Below, one piece after another: positions 50,832 to 60,794 of a DNA stretch of 64,000 nt (position 1 is the first letter of the stretch; each line of letters begins with the position of its first letter). The stretch comes from Lactarius indigo (taxonomy: Eukaryota > Basidiomycota > Agaricomycetes > Russulales > Russulaceae): contig JAFKAC010000041.1 of the NCBI GenBank assembly GCA_025766275.1, forward strand, positions 434,001 to 498,000. Reading direction: 5' to 3'. The notes under the pieces are model-generated. The model was not told the DNA's origin. It was given only the letters and a program-made list of their open reading frames with translations, and did not search any database. A program made the translations under genes and the position numbers.

Positions 50832-52324
50832 GTGTGCATGGCTCCGTGCTTGATTTGAGGGCCTGTGCTTGTGCCTGCACAGACGATTCTGGGGGTGTGG
50901 TGGTGGATTTGAGGGCGGATATGGACAATCCAACGGGCAGTACGTTTAATCCATGAGCGTGCACAGTTTGGTGTGCAGTCCAAGGTGCAGTCTGTGGGGC
51001 AGGAGTTGGGGAAAGGGGTGGAGACACGGATGCGTTTGGATACCAGGTCGGAGACGATGGAGGAAGAGCTATCAAACAGGGATCAGCCTACGAAGTATGT
51101 ATTATGAAGGAAATACCGTACTTGGCTCATTCTCTTCATCGTCGTCATCTCTGTCACCACCATTGTCACCGCCGCCGTCACCATCGTCATTGTCAAACTC
51201 CCGCTCCGAGTCCCACTCCATCACGTCCTCCAGATGATGGCCAGAGTCACTATGGAAGTCAACATTGCGTGCACCTAAGTTGTCCTCTTGATTTTCCTTG
51301 TCACCCGTACCCGATCTAGTTAAGACGGGCTCTTAGTCTGAGAGCGAATTCTTGGACAACATCAGACTCACTGGAGATAAAGCTGGGCACGGTGTGCCTC
51401 CGAGATAGCAAGTGACAGTATATTCTTTGGCTTTGTTTTGCGTTGCTTCTGGGCCTTGAACTGCAAATTCCAGACTTTTCGCATACCATCTTTCTCAGAT
51501 TGAGACAGACAAATTGTGATGGGGAAGTCGTCCGGAGATTGGATGCGATGTTGCCCTCGGAAGTGTGCATGGAGACTGTATGTCCATACAGCAGGACTAT
51601 CGTCAGGACAACGGGGGCAGATAACTGGAACATTTGAGCAAGGAGATGCCTCAGAAGAAGTGGAGGCAGTTGCATAGTTGAAATGTGTCATATTGACACA
51701 TTTTGACTTCTTGTGGTCCACCGAGACGCTTCCAGCAGCTCCGCAGGCCTTCCTTAGGTAGATCTGGCACATTGGAGCAGGGCGAAGACACAGCCCACAG
51801 AGCTCTTCGGAACTATCAAGCAGACCATCGTGTAGGATGTGTGCGCCCATATGTTCAAGGACGCGTCGTCCATTCTTCCGGTTCACTGTCGACCCACATC
51901 TCGAACAGCCTTGACTGTTTATTTCCAAGTAGTTGGTCTGTTTTTCGTCGCAGACAAAGCACGCCATCCCTAAACAAAGTCACTACATGATAATAGTTAA
52001 TATATGGTCCCGACATACCTTTGAAGCGGTAAGGGAAGAATTCTGTGCGTCTCAGCACTGGCAAGCTTTGGTAGTCCTGTGGCCGAAGGTCTTGAAACAG
52101 GCTACAGGAAAGCGTCACCAGGAAGCTGCCTTCAAAGAGAAATGTCAGCTTTCCAGGTGTTAGAATTGAAATCGCAGGATTCAGCGATTGGACATATCGA
52201 CCATCGACGTTCTCGCAATTCGCCTCCATTTGCATGGACCAGCACCAGTCATGTACATGCGTTGGATCATCTTCAACTGTTGCAGGAACAAGGCGCAGGA
52301 GTTGGCAGTCTACCTTAGCAGTCG
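50832..52324 (-). pseudogene. PHD-finger gene copy F2, central segment
   Basis: Near-identical inverted copy of F1 10894-12150, extending about 260 bp further upstream than F1 shows in this window. It encodes the Cys-rich domain (CFVCDEKQ, CSRCG, CGLCLRP, CPRCPDD) with the same 49-nt intron. Upstream it reads DDPTHVHDWCWSMQMEANCENVDGR-type sequence and SLFQDLRPQDYQSLP. The frame continues through the solo LTR E' into 53389-53811 once one AGTCG is removed (LLADPTAKVD across the joint). The segment is cut at 50832 by element E. Confidence 0.75.
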
Positions 52325-53388
52325 TGTCACGTTTCGGACTCCTGGTTACTGCACATGATGAACGGACCCTTACTGTACCGGTTGCAACTACAGCGGTAAG
52401 GTATATTAGTTGCGGACTTATCTACGACAACGCGGTGATACGGTAGCACGATAGGAGATACGGTACTGATAGCTGACTGAGAACGGATGCCACCGATACT
52501 AGTACTAGTAGTACTAGGGTTTGAGCTACTTACGCGACACGTTGGACGCTACTTACTACGACTCATAGCAGCGCTTGAAAGCCTGCTAGAATATGTATTT
52601 AAACTGTCTTGTGAAGACCAAGATACGCCATCTTGGTCTTCTTGAATCGTCACTTGTTTCCCCTTTCTTTCTTCGCATCCATCTTAGAAGTCTCTTCATT
52701 TCCCTATCTCCAACTTCATTCGTGACTAAGTCAACAAGTCTTGCCGGTGTACCTCCGAGTATTCATGTTACGCTCCACCGGCGTTAGTCCGACTTGGACT
52801 CTGAGAAGGCGTATTCGACTTAGCGGAAGTATAGGCGAATGGGGATCACGTGTCAACCCAACGCAAGCTGAACAGGGGTACTCTGACACACGCTGCAGCT
52901 AAGACAAAGAAGTACTACCCCTTGGTGGGTAGAAGCGGAGGCGCACTTAGTCAGGGACTAAGGCAGACAAGAGGTGAATCGAGATGGTGGATTGAAGAAG
53001 ACCAAGATGGGGACTCTTGGTCTTTCAAGTCGACTACTTATACAGATACTCGCGGGCTTCAAAGCGCCGCTATAATGTTAGGTAACTAGTAGCGTAACTA
53101 GCTCGAACCCTAGTACAGCTATCCTAGGAATGAGTCATACACGAGTCACAATCACATGTGTACTACCACGCTGACTGATGCGATGTAAGAGTCCATGACT
53201 AATACTGATACCGGACTGTAGTCATAACCGGTCATGAGTCGTATGTAATGAGTCACCAAGTCCGTACCGTAACAATTCACTAGGGCAAGAGCGTGGACCT
53301 TCGTGTTGTCGCGTCAGCAAAGGACATTCCGCTAAGTTGTTATTGCCTCTTCGGGCTCAAGTCGAGCTAATGTTGTGACGACGTTACA
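52325..53388 (+). repeat. Solo LTR E' (related to E), with nested solo LTR
   Basis: Starts TGTCACGTTTCGG and ends ACGTTACA, flanked by AGTCG at 52320-52324 and 53389-53393. Without the nested LTR it is about 550 bp. It shares with E LTRs the phrase CTAGGGTTTGAGCTA and the leader hairpin GACCAAGA/TCTTGGTC, so it is a related subfamily. It lies in an exon of F2. Solo LTRs arise by recombination between the two LTRs of a full element. Confidence 0.8.
52766..53274 (-). repeat. Solo LTR of E family, inverted, inside E'
   Basis: 509 bp, same length as the LTRs of E and nearly identical to them, in reverse orientation. Flanked by ATTCA at 52761-52765 and 53275-53279. It retains CpGs that the E LTRs have lost and so serves as an outgroup for their decay. 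Confidence 0.95.
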
Positions 53389-53811
53389 AGTCGGGTCGGC
53401 AAGAAGGCGGATGGCAAGTTCATCAAGGTTGGATTGGGATGCAAACCGAAGTCGATTAACCTGGGCCACAGCCAGGACGACAAGCGTACCACACCGGACA
53501 AGTAAAGCGACTGGATTGCCAATGTGAAGAGTAGGCCCCAAAGTAGCGTCGTCGCAAGGCATGATCGAGCCAGACCACGAGTCAGTCTCAGCGGTGCCAG
53601 CAGAAGTTGGACCAAAGCACGGTATGTTTTGTACACGCCGCAACCGATCTGTCAATGATCGAGTGGTACGAGAAGCCATTCGATGGCGGAGGGCCTTCGC
53701 TTTTGATGTTTTCTGGCCTTGTACAATAATTGTGGAGTTGACATTATTTCTTGGCATTTCGTCGGCAATTGCGTCCTCCAAATCCCCATCGTGTGTGCAA
53801 GAGAGGGGCAA
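53389..53811 (-). pseudogene. PHD-finger gene copy F2, upstream segment
   Basis: Minus-strand frame ending at the solo LTR. It contains VVLAVAQVNRLRFASQSNLD and ELAIRLLADP, which I recall from the repeated Agaricomycete family of the F genes, and it joins the central segment in frame. The first ATG is not obvious and the frame opens with TTG near 53811, so the true 5' exons may lie further right. Function unknown. Confidence 0.6.
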
Positions 53812-53848
53812 GGAGAGGGTCGATTGAGTATTGTGAGTTAGGTACTTT

Positions 53849-53873
53849 CCGCACGGTTCTCACGGTCCGGTCC
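53849..53873 (+). repeat. Candidate terminal inverted repeat, left
   Basis: 25 bp beginning CCGCACGGTTCTCACGG, matching the reverse complement of 59214-59238 at 22 of 25 positions. The pair brackets the Mutator-like gene. No matching target duplication was found, so this is tentative. Confidence 0.4.
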
Positions 53874-54281
53874 GCCTCTGGACCGGACTCAGTTTCAGTC
53901 TCCGCCTAAACAGACATTTGACTGATCATTCGAACCAAACTTTTTTCGACGATTAGCTAATAAACAAAATGACTTAAACATGTTATTTTTTCAAGACAAT
54001 CAATAAGCACGACATGTATTGATTGTTAGCTAATCATGAAAGTCACATGGGCCCCGAGCACCGCCGCCCAATCGGTGTAGGCAATGAAATGGTCCAACTA
54101 GGGAGCTGGAGTACGTGTGAGCGAGATCCTGAAGACGGTGAGACGAAGACGGAGGGTGGAGAAAGTAAGCAATGAAATGGTCCAACCAAGGGGTTGGACT
54201 ACGTGTGCGCGAGAGGACGAGTGCGTAAGCAAGAAGGGAGGGGGAGAGGTGAGCGAGAATTGACTTACATGACTGACCCAC

Positions 54282-54612
54282 GATGGTCTTCGGCTTCGAA
54301 GAGGAGGATATTGAGTGACCGTGGGGGGTAACTGGAGCCAGTCGAGTCCGCGAAGGAGGATGGCCGAAGAGATAACCTCTGGGCCGATGGTCTTCGGCTT
54401 CGCAGAGGATATTGAGTGACCGTGGGGGGTACCTGGAGCCAGTCGAGCCCAAGGAGGATGGTCGAAGAGATAACCTCTGGGCCGACGATCTTCAGTTTCC
54501 CAGAGGTGGAGGAGGATATTGAGTGACCGTGGGGGATAACTGGAGTCCACGACGGTCTTCGGTTCTGCAGAGGAAGATATTGAGTGACCGTGGGGAATAA
54601 CTGAAGCCTCGA
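54282..54612 (+). repeat. Degenerate minisatellite, about 100-bp units
   Basis: Four units starting at 54282, 54386, 54484 and 54551. Each begins GA(T/C)G(G/A)TCTTCGG-like and contains ATATTGAGTGACCGTGGGG. The later units carry deletions. Confidence 0.8.
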
Positions 54613-55666
54613 CAAGGCTCGATTCTACCGAAGCGAACTTGACGGGTCCTGGCATGTGCGCATCAAAAGGTGTTTGTGGCGATACCGAAGACGCTGGTGA
54701 GGTAGAAGCCGAATAAGAAACCGCCAGGGTATCGAGGGACGAGGAGGGGTATGAAGCGATCGGAGGTCTGGGAATGACGAGGTCATGCTTCAGGAGAGAG
54801 GCACGGGTCGTGAAAGAGGGGCAAGGAGGGGTATGAGGTCGGTGGGACATGAGCGACAGAGAACGGACAAGGTGACAGAGGGCCGGCGAGGGAGAGAGTA
54901 AGAGTGTAGGCAGTGGCGGCGGGGCTGGCAGCGGGAGTGAGGCCGGTGAGGTGTGATAGCGCGGCCGACCAGGCTGACGGTGAGAATAGGGCGGTGAGAG
55001 CGAGAGTGATGGCAGCGAGGGCGAGCGGGCCGGCAAGGTATAAGGCTGGCAAGGCAGAGGGTGAGGGTGAGAGTAGGGCAACGAGAGTGATGGCAGCGAG
55101 GGCGGCTGAGCTAGGAGGCGAGTCAGAAGATGGGAGGGCCACCGGAGTGACTAGGAAACGTACCTTTAATACAGAAGAGGTAGAGCGTAGACGTAAAACG
55201 ACATGAGGGAAGTGGGGTGCAGCAATCCAACTGAGTTGGAGTGGTGGAAGGCGGCGCGGGGGTGACAACTGAAGAGATGAGACAGAAGCGACAATAAGTG
55301 GGAAACGAAGCGACCCACGAGGCGGGAAACGAAGCAACCACGAGGTGGGAAACGAAGCGACCACACAGCTTGGGCGTAAAGAGTCGCAAGTGCGGTGAAA
55401 GGGTGAGCGCGAGGTGTGGTGGAGAGCGTAAGTGATCCAACCCAGGTCCGAATAGTAGAACGCGGGCCAGGGGACGGGAATATTGTATCGCTCAGGTGCG
55501 CTTCGTACACGCAAAACCGAAGGTGAAGGGATTATATTACGGCGGAAAGCCATGTAGTAGCACTACTGGTATATAGGGATGTACTACTTTGCAGACATAC
55601 GGAAGGGCAAACGGAAACGAAAAAGAACCAAAAAAAAAAAACCTATTCTACTCTATTGCGGGGCGG

Positions 55667-58482
55667 TTAACGAGGCTGGGGGGAGGAGAAATAACTGTAA
55701 GGCCAATACGAAGGATATACTGAATGATACGAGGCATGTGGGTACATTCTGGGAGGGTAAGCAACGGGGTGCCATGCAGTGGGGGCAGAAAGGGGTAGGG
55801 GAGTGGATGGGTGCGAGAGATGGTTTTCTGAGGGGGCGGAAGGTGCACCTGCGTTGTGCGCCGCGGCTTGAGTTCCCGGGGAGGTATACCACGCGACGGG
55901 GGCGAAAGAAGATGATGGGGGGGCCGAGGAAGAGGGGGGCGCGGATAGGGCTGGAACACCTGCACGCTTGCGGGCACGCTTCGGGAGTTGTGTGAGAGGG
56001 GGGTCCGCTGCGGCGCGGGCGCGTGCTTCAGCGTTCTGGGCTGCGGTTCGCGCATCTGGCGCAGCGTCACGGCCGGAACTGATTCCGCCACTGTACGGAT
56101 CCGTTAGCTTGACTTTCTTGCGATTGAGGTTCCCAATGCGTTCAGTTGCTGGGGGTTCAACTTGAAGTTCTGGGGAGGACGCGAGGGGAGAGCGAGGTCT
56201 CCTCCTTTGTCGCTTTGCTCCCATTCACTCGGCGGTCTCGGCCCATGTGCCTTGATTGGGTGGGATGGCATCCTTTTCTGGGAGTGGGCTCTCTGAACTG
56301 CGTGAGTTCTGGACAACGGCGGTCAGGCGGGACTCAACCATCTGAAGGTTTCGAACCGTCTCAGGAGACGACGGTGCACCGTCCGTGAGGAATGCTTTGG
56401 AGACAGCAATGACATTCTCCACAATCGATGCAGCACTCGTATCGCTCTGCACCGAGCCCTCTCGAATTGGTTGCACCTTCTTCGGGGACCTGTCTACTAC
56501 CGCTTCTATTCGCTGATCACCGTTCCCAAAGAAATGGGCAACGGCGGAGACGTGCTTGCACAGCTGGACCCTGGGCCAGTCGGGGCAGTCACAGGACTGC
56601 GTGCCAAGCTCAACCAAATACCTACGCGACGGGTTTGTTACAGATTGCACGTAAAAACAATCGCCGCCTAGGTCGCGGATACTCTCGGCATTCATTTCCG
56701 GTGTTCGCGAGAGAATTTCCTTGCGACGCTTGGCGGCCAGATCTTCCCCCTCAAATCCAAGCTGCTGGCGATCATGCCGGTTCTCGTACGACGGAAGCAT
56801 AAGAATTACAAGGGTGTGGACCAGATGGTCCACGCGGCAATTGCGCTTCCCCTCCAGCCACTTCGATTTTAATACATGATGATAGCTAGATGGACATTGA
56901 TTTGAGTGATCCAGCCTGATCTTCTATGTGATAGGATTACTTACGACTCAATAAGCATATTGGTATCACCCTCTTGAAAGATCGTCCGATTCTGCCTTGA
57001 GATCCCTGCCCAAAGGGGCACAACATTCATCCAATTGGTCTTGAGGTACTCCACAAAGCTTTCGGGAACCTTGTCGCTGGTCTGGATCCACTCCCAGGTC
57101 GAATCAAACGTTGATTGATCGGGGGTTTTGACCCATTCCCGTACACGTTGCCAAAGATCCGGGAACTCATCCGTGCAGAAGCGCATCCGCATTGCGCGGA
57201 GCACGTGCCACCAGCACAATAGCACTGTGGTCTCCGGGTATATGGTTTTGATTGCCCCCATTTGCGCCTTGTCACGATCGGTCATTGTTATTCGCGGTGT
57301 GATCTCCGGGTTCCGCGTTTTTATGAAATTGAAAAAATATTCAATTGTCGCTTCCGTGCCATTTGATGACAGCATCCACGCGACAGGAACACCTGTCAAG
57401 CGGAAGTGGTGTAAGCGACCATAAGCGGGAAGCGCCACAAAGTGCACCATGGCCCCACAGATCCCTCACAATCAGGGTAAAAAGCTGCACCCCTGCATAC
57501 TGAGTGGTGTTGTGGGTGGCATCAACTGATAAAAAATTGGAGCCAAGCGCACGGAAGCGGTCCCTCTGGAATTGAGTCTGTATGCATAGGACAAAACAAT
57601 CTGGAGATAATCCAGATTCAGGTGGAGGGGGATCCCTCTTGTCCTTCAGGACGGCCTCAGCACCGCCCTGCTGGAGCCGAGTGACCCACAGTCTAACGGA
57701 GATCGCGTCATTGTTGTCGAGGCGTATTTCATCATTCTCCACTACCCGACGTAGGCGGCTGACGTCGCGCATTGTCATGTGGTAATCGCGGTCCGTCCGC
57801 TTACAGGATTCGCGCACCCGTTTCAGCTAAACAATAGCCGTTGACTTGGGAAATGAAGCAATTACATCGCACTTACTATTGCCTGTGAGCCCATGCCCGT
57901 GTAAACCATTTCCATTACTAGCTTTCTAATGTTGTCTGACAATCTGAGGAATCGCAAATTGTCGTCGCCAAGCGCGTGATCGTGCTGGGCCTCGTACTTC
58001 CCGAGAATAGTATCGGTGTCTGGATACAGCTTGACAATCAATTTGCATCGGCAGCCCGTCTTCATCGAAGGGATCTTCCGATCCCATTGATTTGTATTTT
58101 CGTACTCTGTCTTCCCGCCCGAGAACTCGCGTGAACACTGGTACTCGCGCTGCGCCCGCCAATTTAGTGAGTTAGACTCTTCAGTACGGCTAAGAATAAA
58201 CTTAATAGTATTCTTGTATTCCTCGGCAGCGAGCCAGACCTGGAATTGGTCATCGTTAGCCCATTCCAGTGACATTTCCCCTTTCTCGCGATCGTAGGTA
58301 ATGCTCCTGTACGGCGGCTTTGTGACAGCACGTTTCCCGCGGCGCAGCTTCGCGTCGGAAACAAGGTAGGTGTCGCCCCTTTCGGTAATCGAGGGGCCGG
58401 TGGGAATATCGAAGGTGGGCATTATGGGAGATTGGGAAGAGGGATTGTTTGTCCTTCCTTCCCTTCCCTCATACACACCCAA
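55667..58482 (-). pseudogene. Mutator-like (MULE) transposase with SWIM finger, one nonsense codon
   Basis: Four exons by splice motifs and frame: 57877-58482, 57448-57826, 56945-57392, then 56885 to the end. Introns are 50, 55 and 59 nt. The N-terminal exon resembles a FAR1/WRKY-type DNA-binding region (Cys/His pattern CRCKL...HDH). The catalytic core has LSVDATHNTTQY (first Asp), ITMTDRDKAQMGAI (second Asp) and CWWHVLRAM. A SWIM zinc finger follows (CDCPDWPRVQLCKH). TGA at 56225-56227 falls between AETAE and MGAKRQRRRPR in one continuous frame, again where CGA would give Arg. After it the frame runs 185 codons of basic then Pro/Ser-rich tail to 55667. Because the stop is beyond the SWIM finger, a truncated enzyme could still be made. 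Confidence 0.82.
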
Positions 58483-59401
58483 ACTGATACACAGACCGCG
58501 TTATTGACGCATTATTTATGCGTTGTTTACGCGTTTATTTATTTACTGTTATTTCATGATGAACAGCACAAGAAGAACCTATACTCACAGAGGGCAAAAG
58601 GTCTGTGGTGAGATATAGGGTGCAACTGGTAAGCAGCAGAGGGTGAGTCTTGTAGTGAAGCAGAGAGGGTGTCTGGCACACAGCAGTGAGAGAACTGATG
58701 TGGACCAGGGCATACAGGCAGTCTACTTATACTGTACAGAGGTGTGACACTAGTACAATAGAAGTAACTACAAGTCACAGAGTACAAGGAGCACATTGTT
58801 CTGCAACAGGACAAAGGAGTGTGCATATGGAGAACAAAGCGTATAGAACAAGAAGAGTCCAGACTGAGATGATATCATGATGACATCATAATAAAGATAG
58901 GCCTAAAGCAGAACAAGGAAAGATACAAGAATGCATAGTACAATGAAAAGTCTGGAAGTAGTCCATATGATGTCATTGTACAGTGATCTCATAGAAGTCC
59001 TAGATTGTACAGATCAAATCTAATCTAAAGCAGTCCTAATTAATCTACAGCAGTCCGTATCTGTAAGTCTGGTCCATATGAGCCGCTTAAGTGCACAAGG
59101 GCCACTTATCAACATTTCACTCTGGTATTTACTTGGTGGAAATAAAATATGGTTGCCCAAAAGTTCGAAGAAATCGGACTTTGAATTTGAGTGGCGTGAG
59201 AACCGGCAAGACCGGCCCGGACCGTGAGATCCGTGCGAAAAGTCAAAGACTGCGAGCGTGACAGACAGCCTTTTTGCTAACTCCATAGAACAACAAAATT
59301 TTAACAAAAAAAAAAAAAGATCCCCATAACACTGGCATAGACATCTAAGAGAGACGAGAAGATTTTCTCCATTGTGCACACCAACAAGGAAACCATTCAA
59401 C
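58483..59401. other. Intergenic stretch, no gene recognised
   Basis: AT-rich upstream region of the Mutator-like gene (58500-58560), then purine-rich sequence with several GTACA and AGTACA motifs that could be old LTR material. An A run lies at 59308-59320. The candidate right terminal repeat is at 59214-59238. Confidence 0.4.
59214..59238 (-). repeat. Candidate terminal inverted repeat, right
   Basis: Reverse complement begins TCGCACGGATCTCACGG and matches 53849-53873 at 22 of 25 positions. Confidence 0.4.
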
Positions 59402-60268
59402 TTAGGGCAATGTATACATTGGGTCGTCTACACTTTGAATGGTACGCGTGGGCTCTAACGAATTGGTCAACAAGAAGTCGCCATCTAAATATAAGACGAT
59501 GAGTGATTCAGCCGTAGCCGGTGCCACTTGAAAATACGGACTAGGGGTATCGTTTTCCACAGATCGCCAACGCGCCTCCTCCAAATCCTTAGCGACGCCA
59601 CTCACAACGTGTCGTTTCACGATCCTGTTTGAGGCGGCTGTTGGGTCTAACTTTATGAGCCATCTCTCGTCCAAAAGCCTCCCAGCATCGGCCCACGGGG
59701 GGAGTGAGAGGAAGGTATACAGTCCTTCTATTATTACGATCCTGTGCTCAGGGAAAATTGTGACAGCGTGCGGAGTTGGATCCTTGATAGTATGATCGAA
59801 GGACGGGGCAGTGATCGTGCATGTGCCCGACACTGGTTCTCGCAAGCTGCGAACGAACGAGACATAGCCATGACCATCGAATGTCCAGTGGGCGCCCCGC
59901 CGGTCGTAGGCGAGCTTAGGATCAGGGAATGCATCGAGTTGGGCTCGGGTCAAATGCCAGCCATCGAGACCCACGTGAATAGCTCTTAACCTCCCGGGGG
60001 GAGTCGGGCTGTGATTTGATGCTGCAACCGACTGGCGATGCACCTCATCCATGGCCACATTGTTTGGTTTCTGTGGTGACGAGCACAGCCAAGGTGGATT
60101 ACCTGAGGCTGGTACCAGCAATTTTCCGACTAGCAGGCTGGAATTCGAAGGAATGCTATGTCCCATTGTCAATGAGATGTACACAAAGTGGCATGTTGAC
60201 AGGAACGATGGCTCACTGGGGAAAGTCGGTCGACGACACCCTCGGGATGTGTGGGCGACGACTCCCAT
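59402..60268 (-). CDS. YFH7-like P-loop kinase (uridine kinase/PRK superfamily), Walker A altered
   Basis: 288-codon frame, stop at 59402-59404. The start may be the internal ATG at 60166 (MGHSIPSNSS). The body matches fungal ATP-dependent kinases of the YFH7 type: GLDGWHLTRAQLDAFPDPK, RRGAHWTFDGHGY, APSFDHTIKDP, IVIIEGLYTFL, KRHVVSGVAKDLEEA and a C-terminal TRTIQSVDDP. These enzymes phosphorylate an unknown small molecule and resemble uridine and phosphoribulokinases. The nucleotide-binding loop near the N-terminus reads VGKLLVPASGNPP, whereas the family has G-x4-G-K-S/T, so the lysine is missing. A misread intron or decay could explain this; I found no splice pair that restores it. The only apparently ordinary host gene in the window. 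Confidence 0.62.
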   Translation of the reverse strand: MGVVAHTSRGCRRPTFPSEPSFLSTCHFVYISLTMGHSIPSNSSLLVGKLLVPASGNPPWLCSSPQKPNNVAMDEVHRQSVAASNHSPTPPGRLRAIHVGLDGWHLTRAQLDAFPDPKLAYDRRGAHWTFDGHGYVSFVRSLREPVSGTCTITAPSFDHTIKDPTPHAVTIFPEHRIVIIEGLYTFLSLPPWADAGRLLDERWLIKLDPTAASNRIVKRHVVSGVAKDLEEARWRSVENDTPSPYFQVAPATAESLIVLYLDGDFLLTNSLEPTRTIQSVDDPMYTLP

Positions 60269-60658
60269 ACTTGTGTCATAATACTATTACCACACCTACC
60301 GATTTGGGTGTGTGGCTAAATGTGGCAATATAAATAAGTTGCCCTGACCCTATCGACTCAACGTTAAGCTTAAGGTCTTAACTTGTACGCTCCTCCATGC
60401 AATACGAGAACGAAAATCAACTAGCACTCTCGGTTGACAGCAATATCCTTCGGTATGTCAGAAGCACTTCTTCCCTGAAATGCTTGACAGCGTCTCTAGT
60501 GCTGAACCCAACCACTATTAAGAACAAGTTCATGGTTCGGGTTACCAAGGATGGTTGTGCAATCAACCCCCACCCTGGCTGTCTTTTTACCTTCATACCC
60601 TCCCTTTCAACCAGGTTTTATTGCCATAATGACGGTGAACCTGTTGGACCAGGTGTGT

Positions 60659-60660
<2 letters not shown>
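60269..60660. other. Intergenic stretch, nothing recognised
   Basis: Probable promoter region of the kinase gene and leader of the next locus. No ORF beyond a Pro-coding frame created by the C-run. Confidence 0.4.
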
Positions 60661-60716
<56 letters not shown>

Positions 60717-60770
60717 ACCCCCCCCCCCCCCCTCCCCCCCCCCCCCCCCCCCCCCCCCCCGCCCCCCCCC
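60661..60770 (+). repeat. Poly-C/poly-G tract
   Basis: 110 nt with only three non-C bases (A 60717, T 60733, G 60761). Length may be an assembly estimate. Confidence 0.95.
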
Positions 60771-60794
60771 TTGCTCTATTCTTTGACTGACGCC

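Larger units (their letters stand above)
53812..55666. other. Gene-poor repetitive stretch
   Basis: Contains a candidate terminal repeat (53849-53873), an AT-rich patch (about 53930-54040), the minisatellite 54282-54612, a purine-rich, strand-asymmetric region, and three short tandem copies of GGGAAACGAAGCGACC-type sequence (about 55298-55362). Long minus-strand frames here are Ser/Pro/Leu low-complexity and I do not believe them. An A run lies at 55628-55640. Confidence 0.5.

Noticed and set aside
54098..55553. Long minus-strand open frames (327 and 256 codons)
   Set aside because: Low-complexity Ser/Pro/Leu with tandem-repeat content, overlapping each other, and no recognisable domain or splice pattern.
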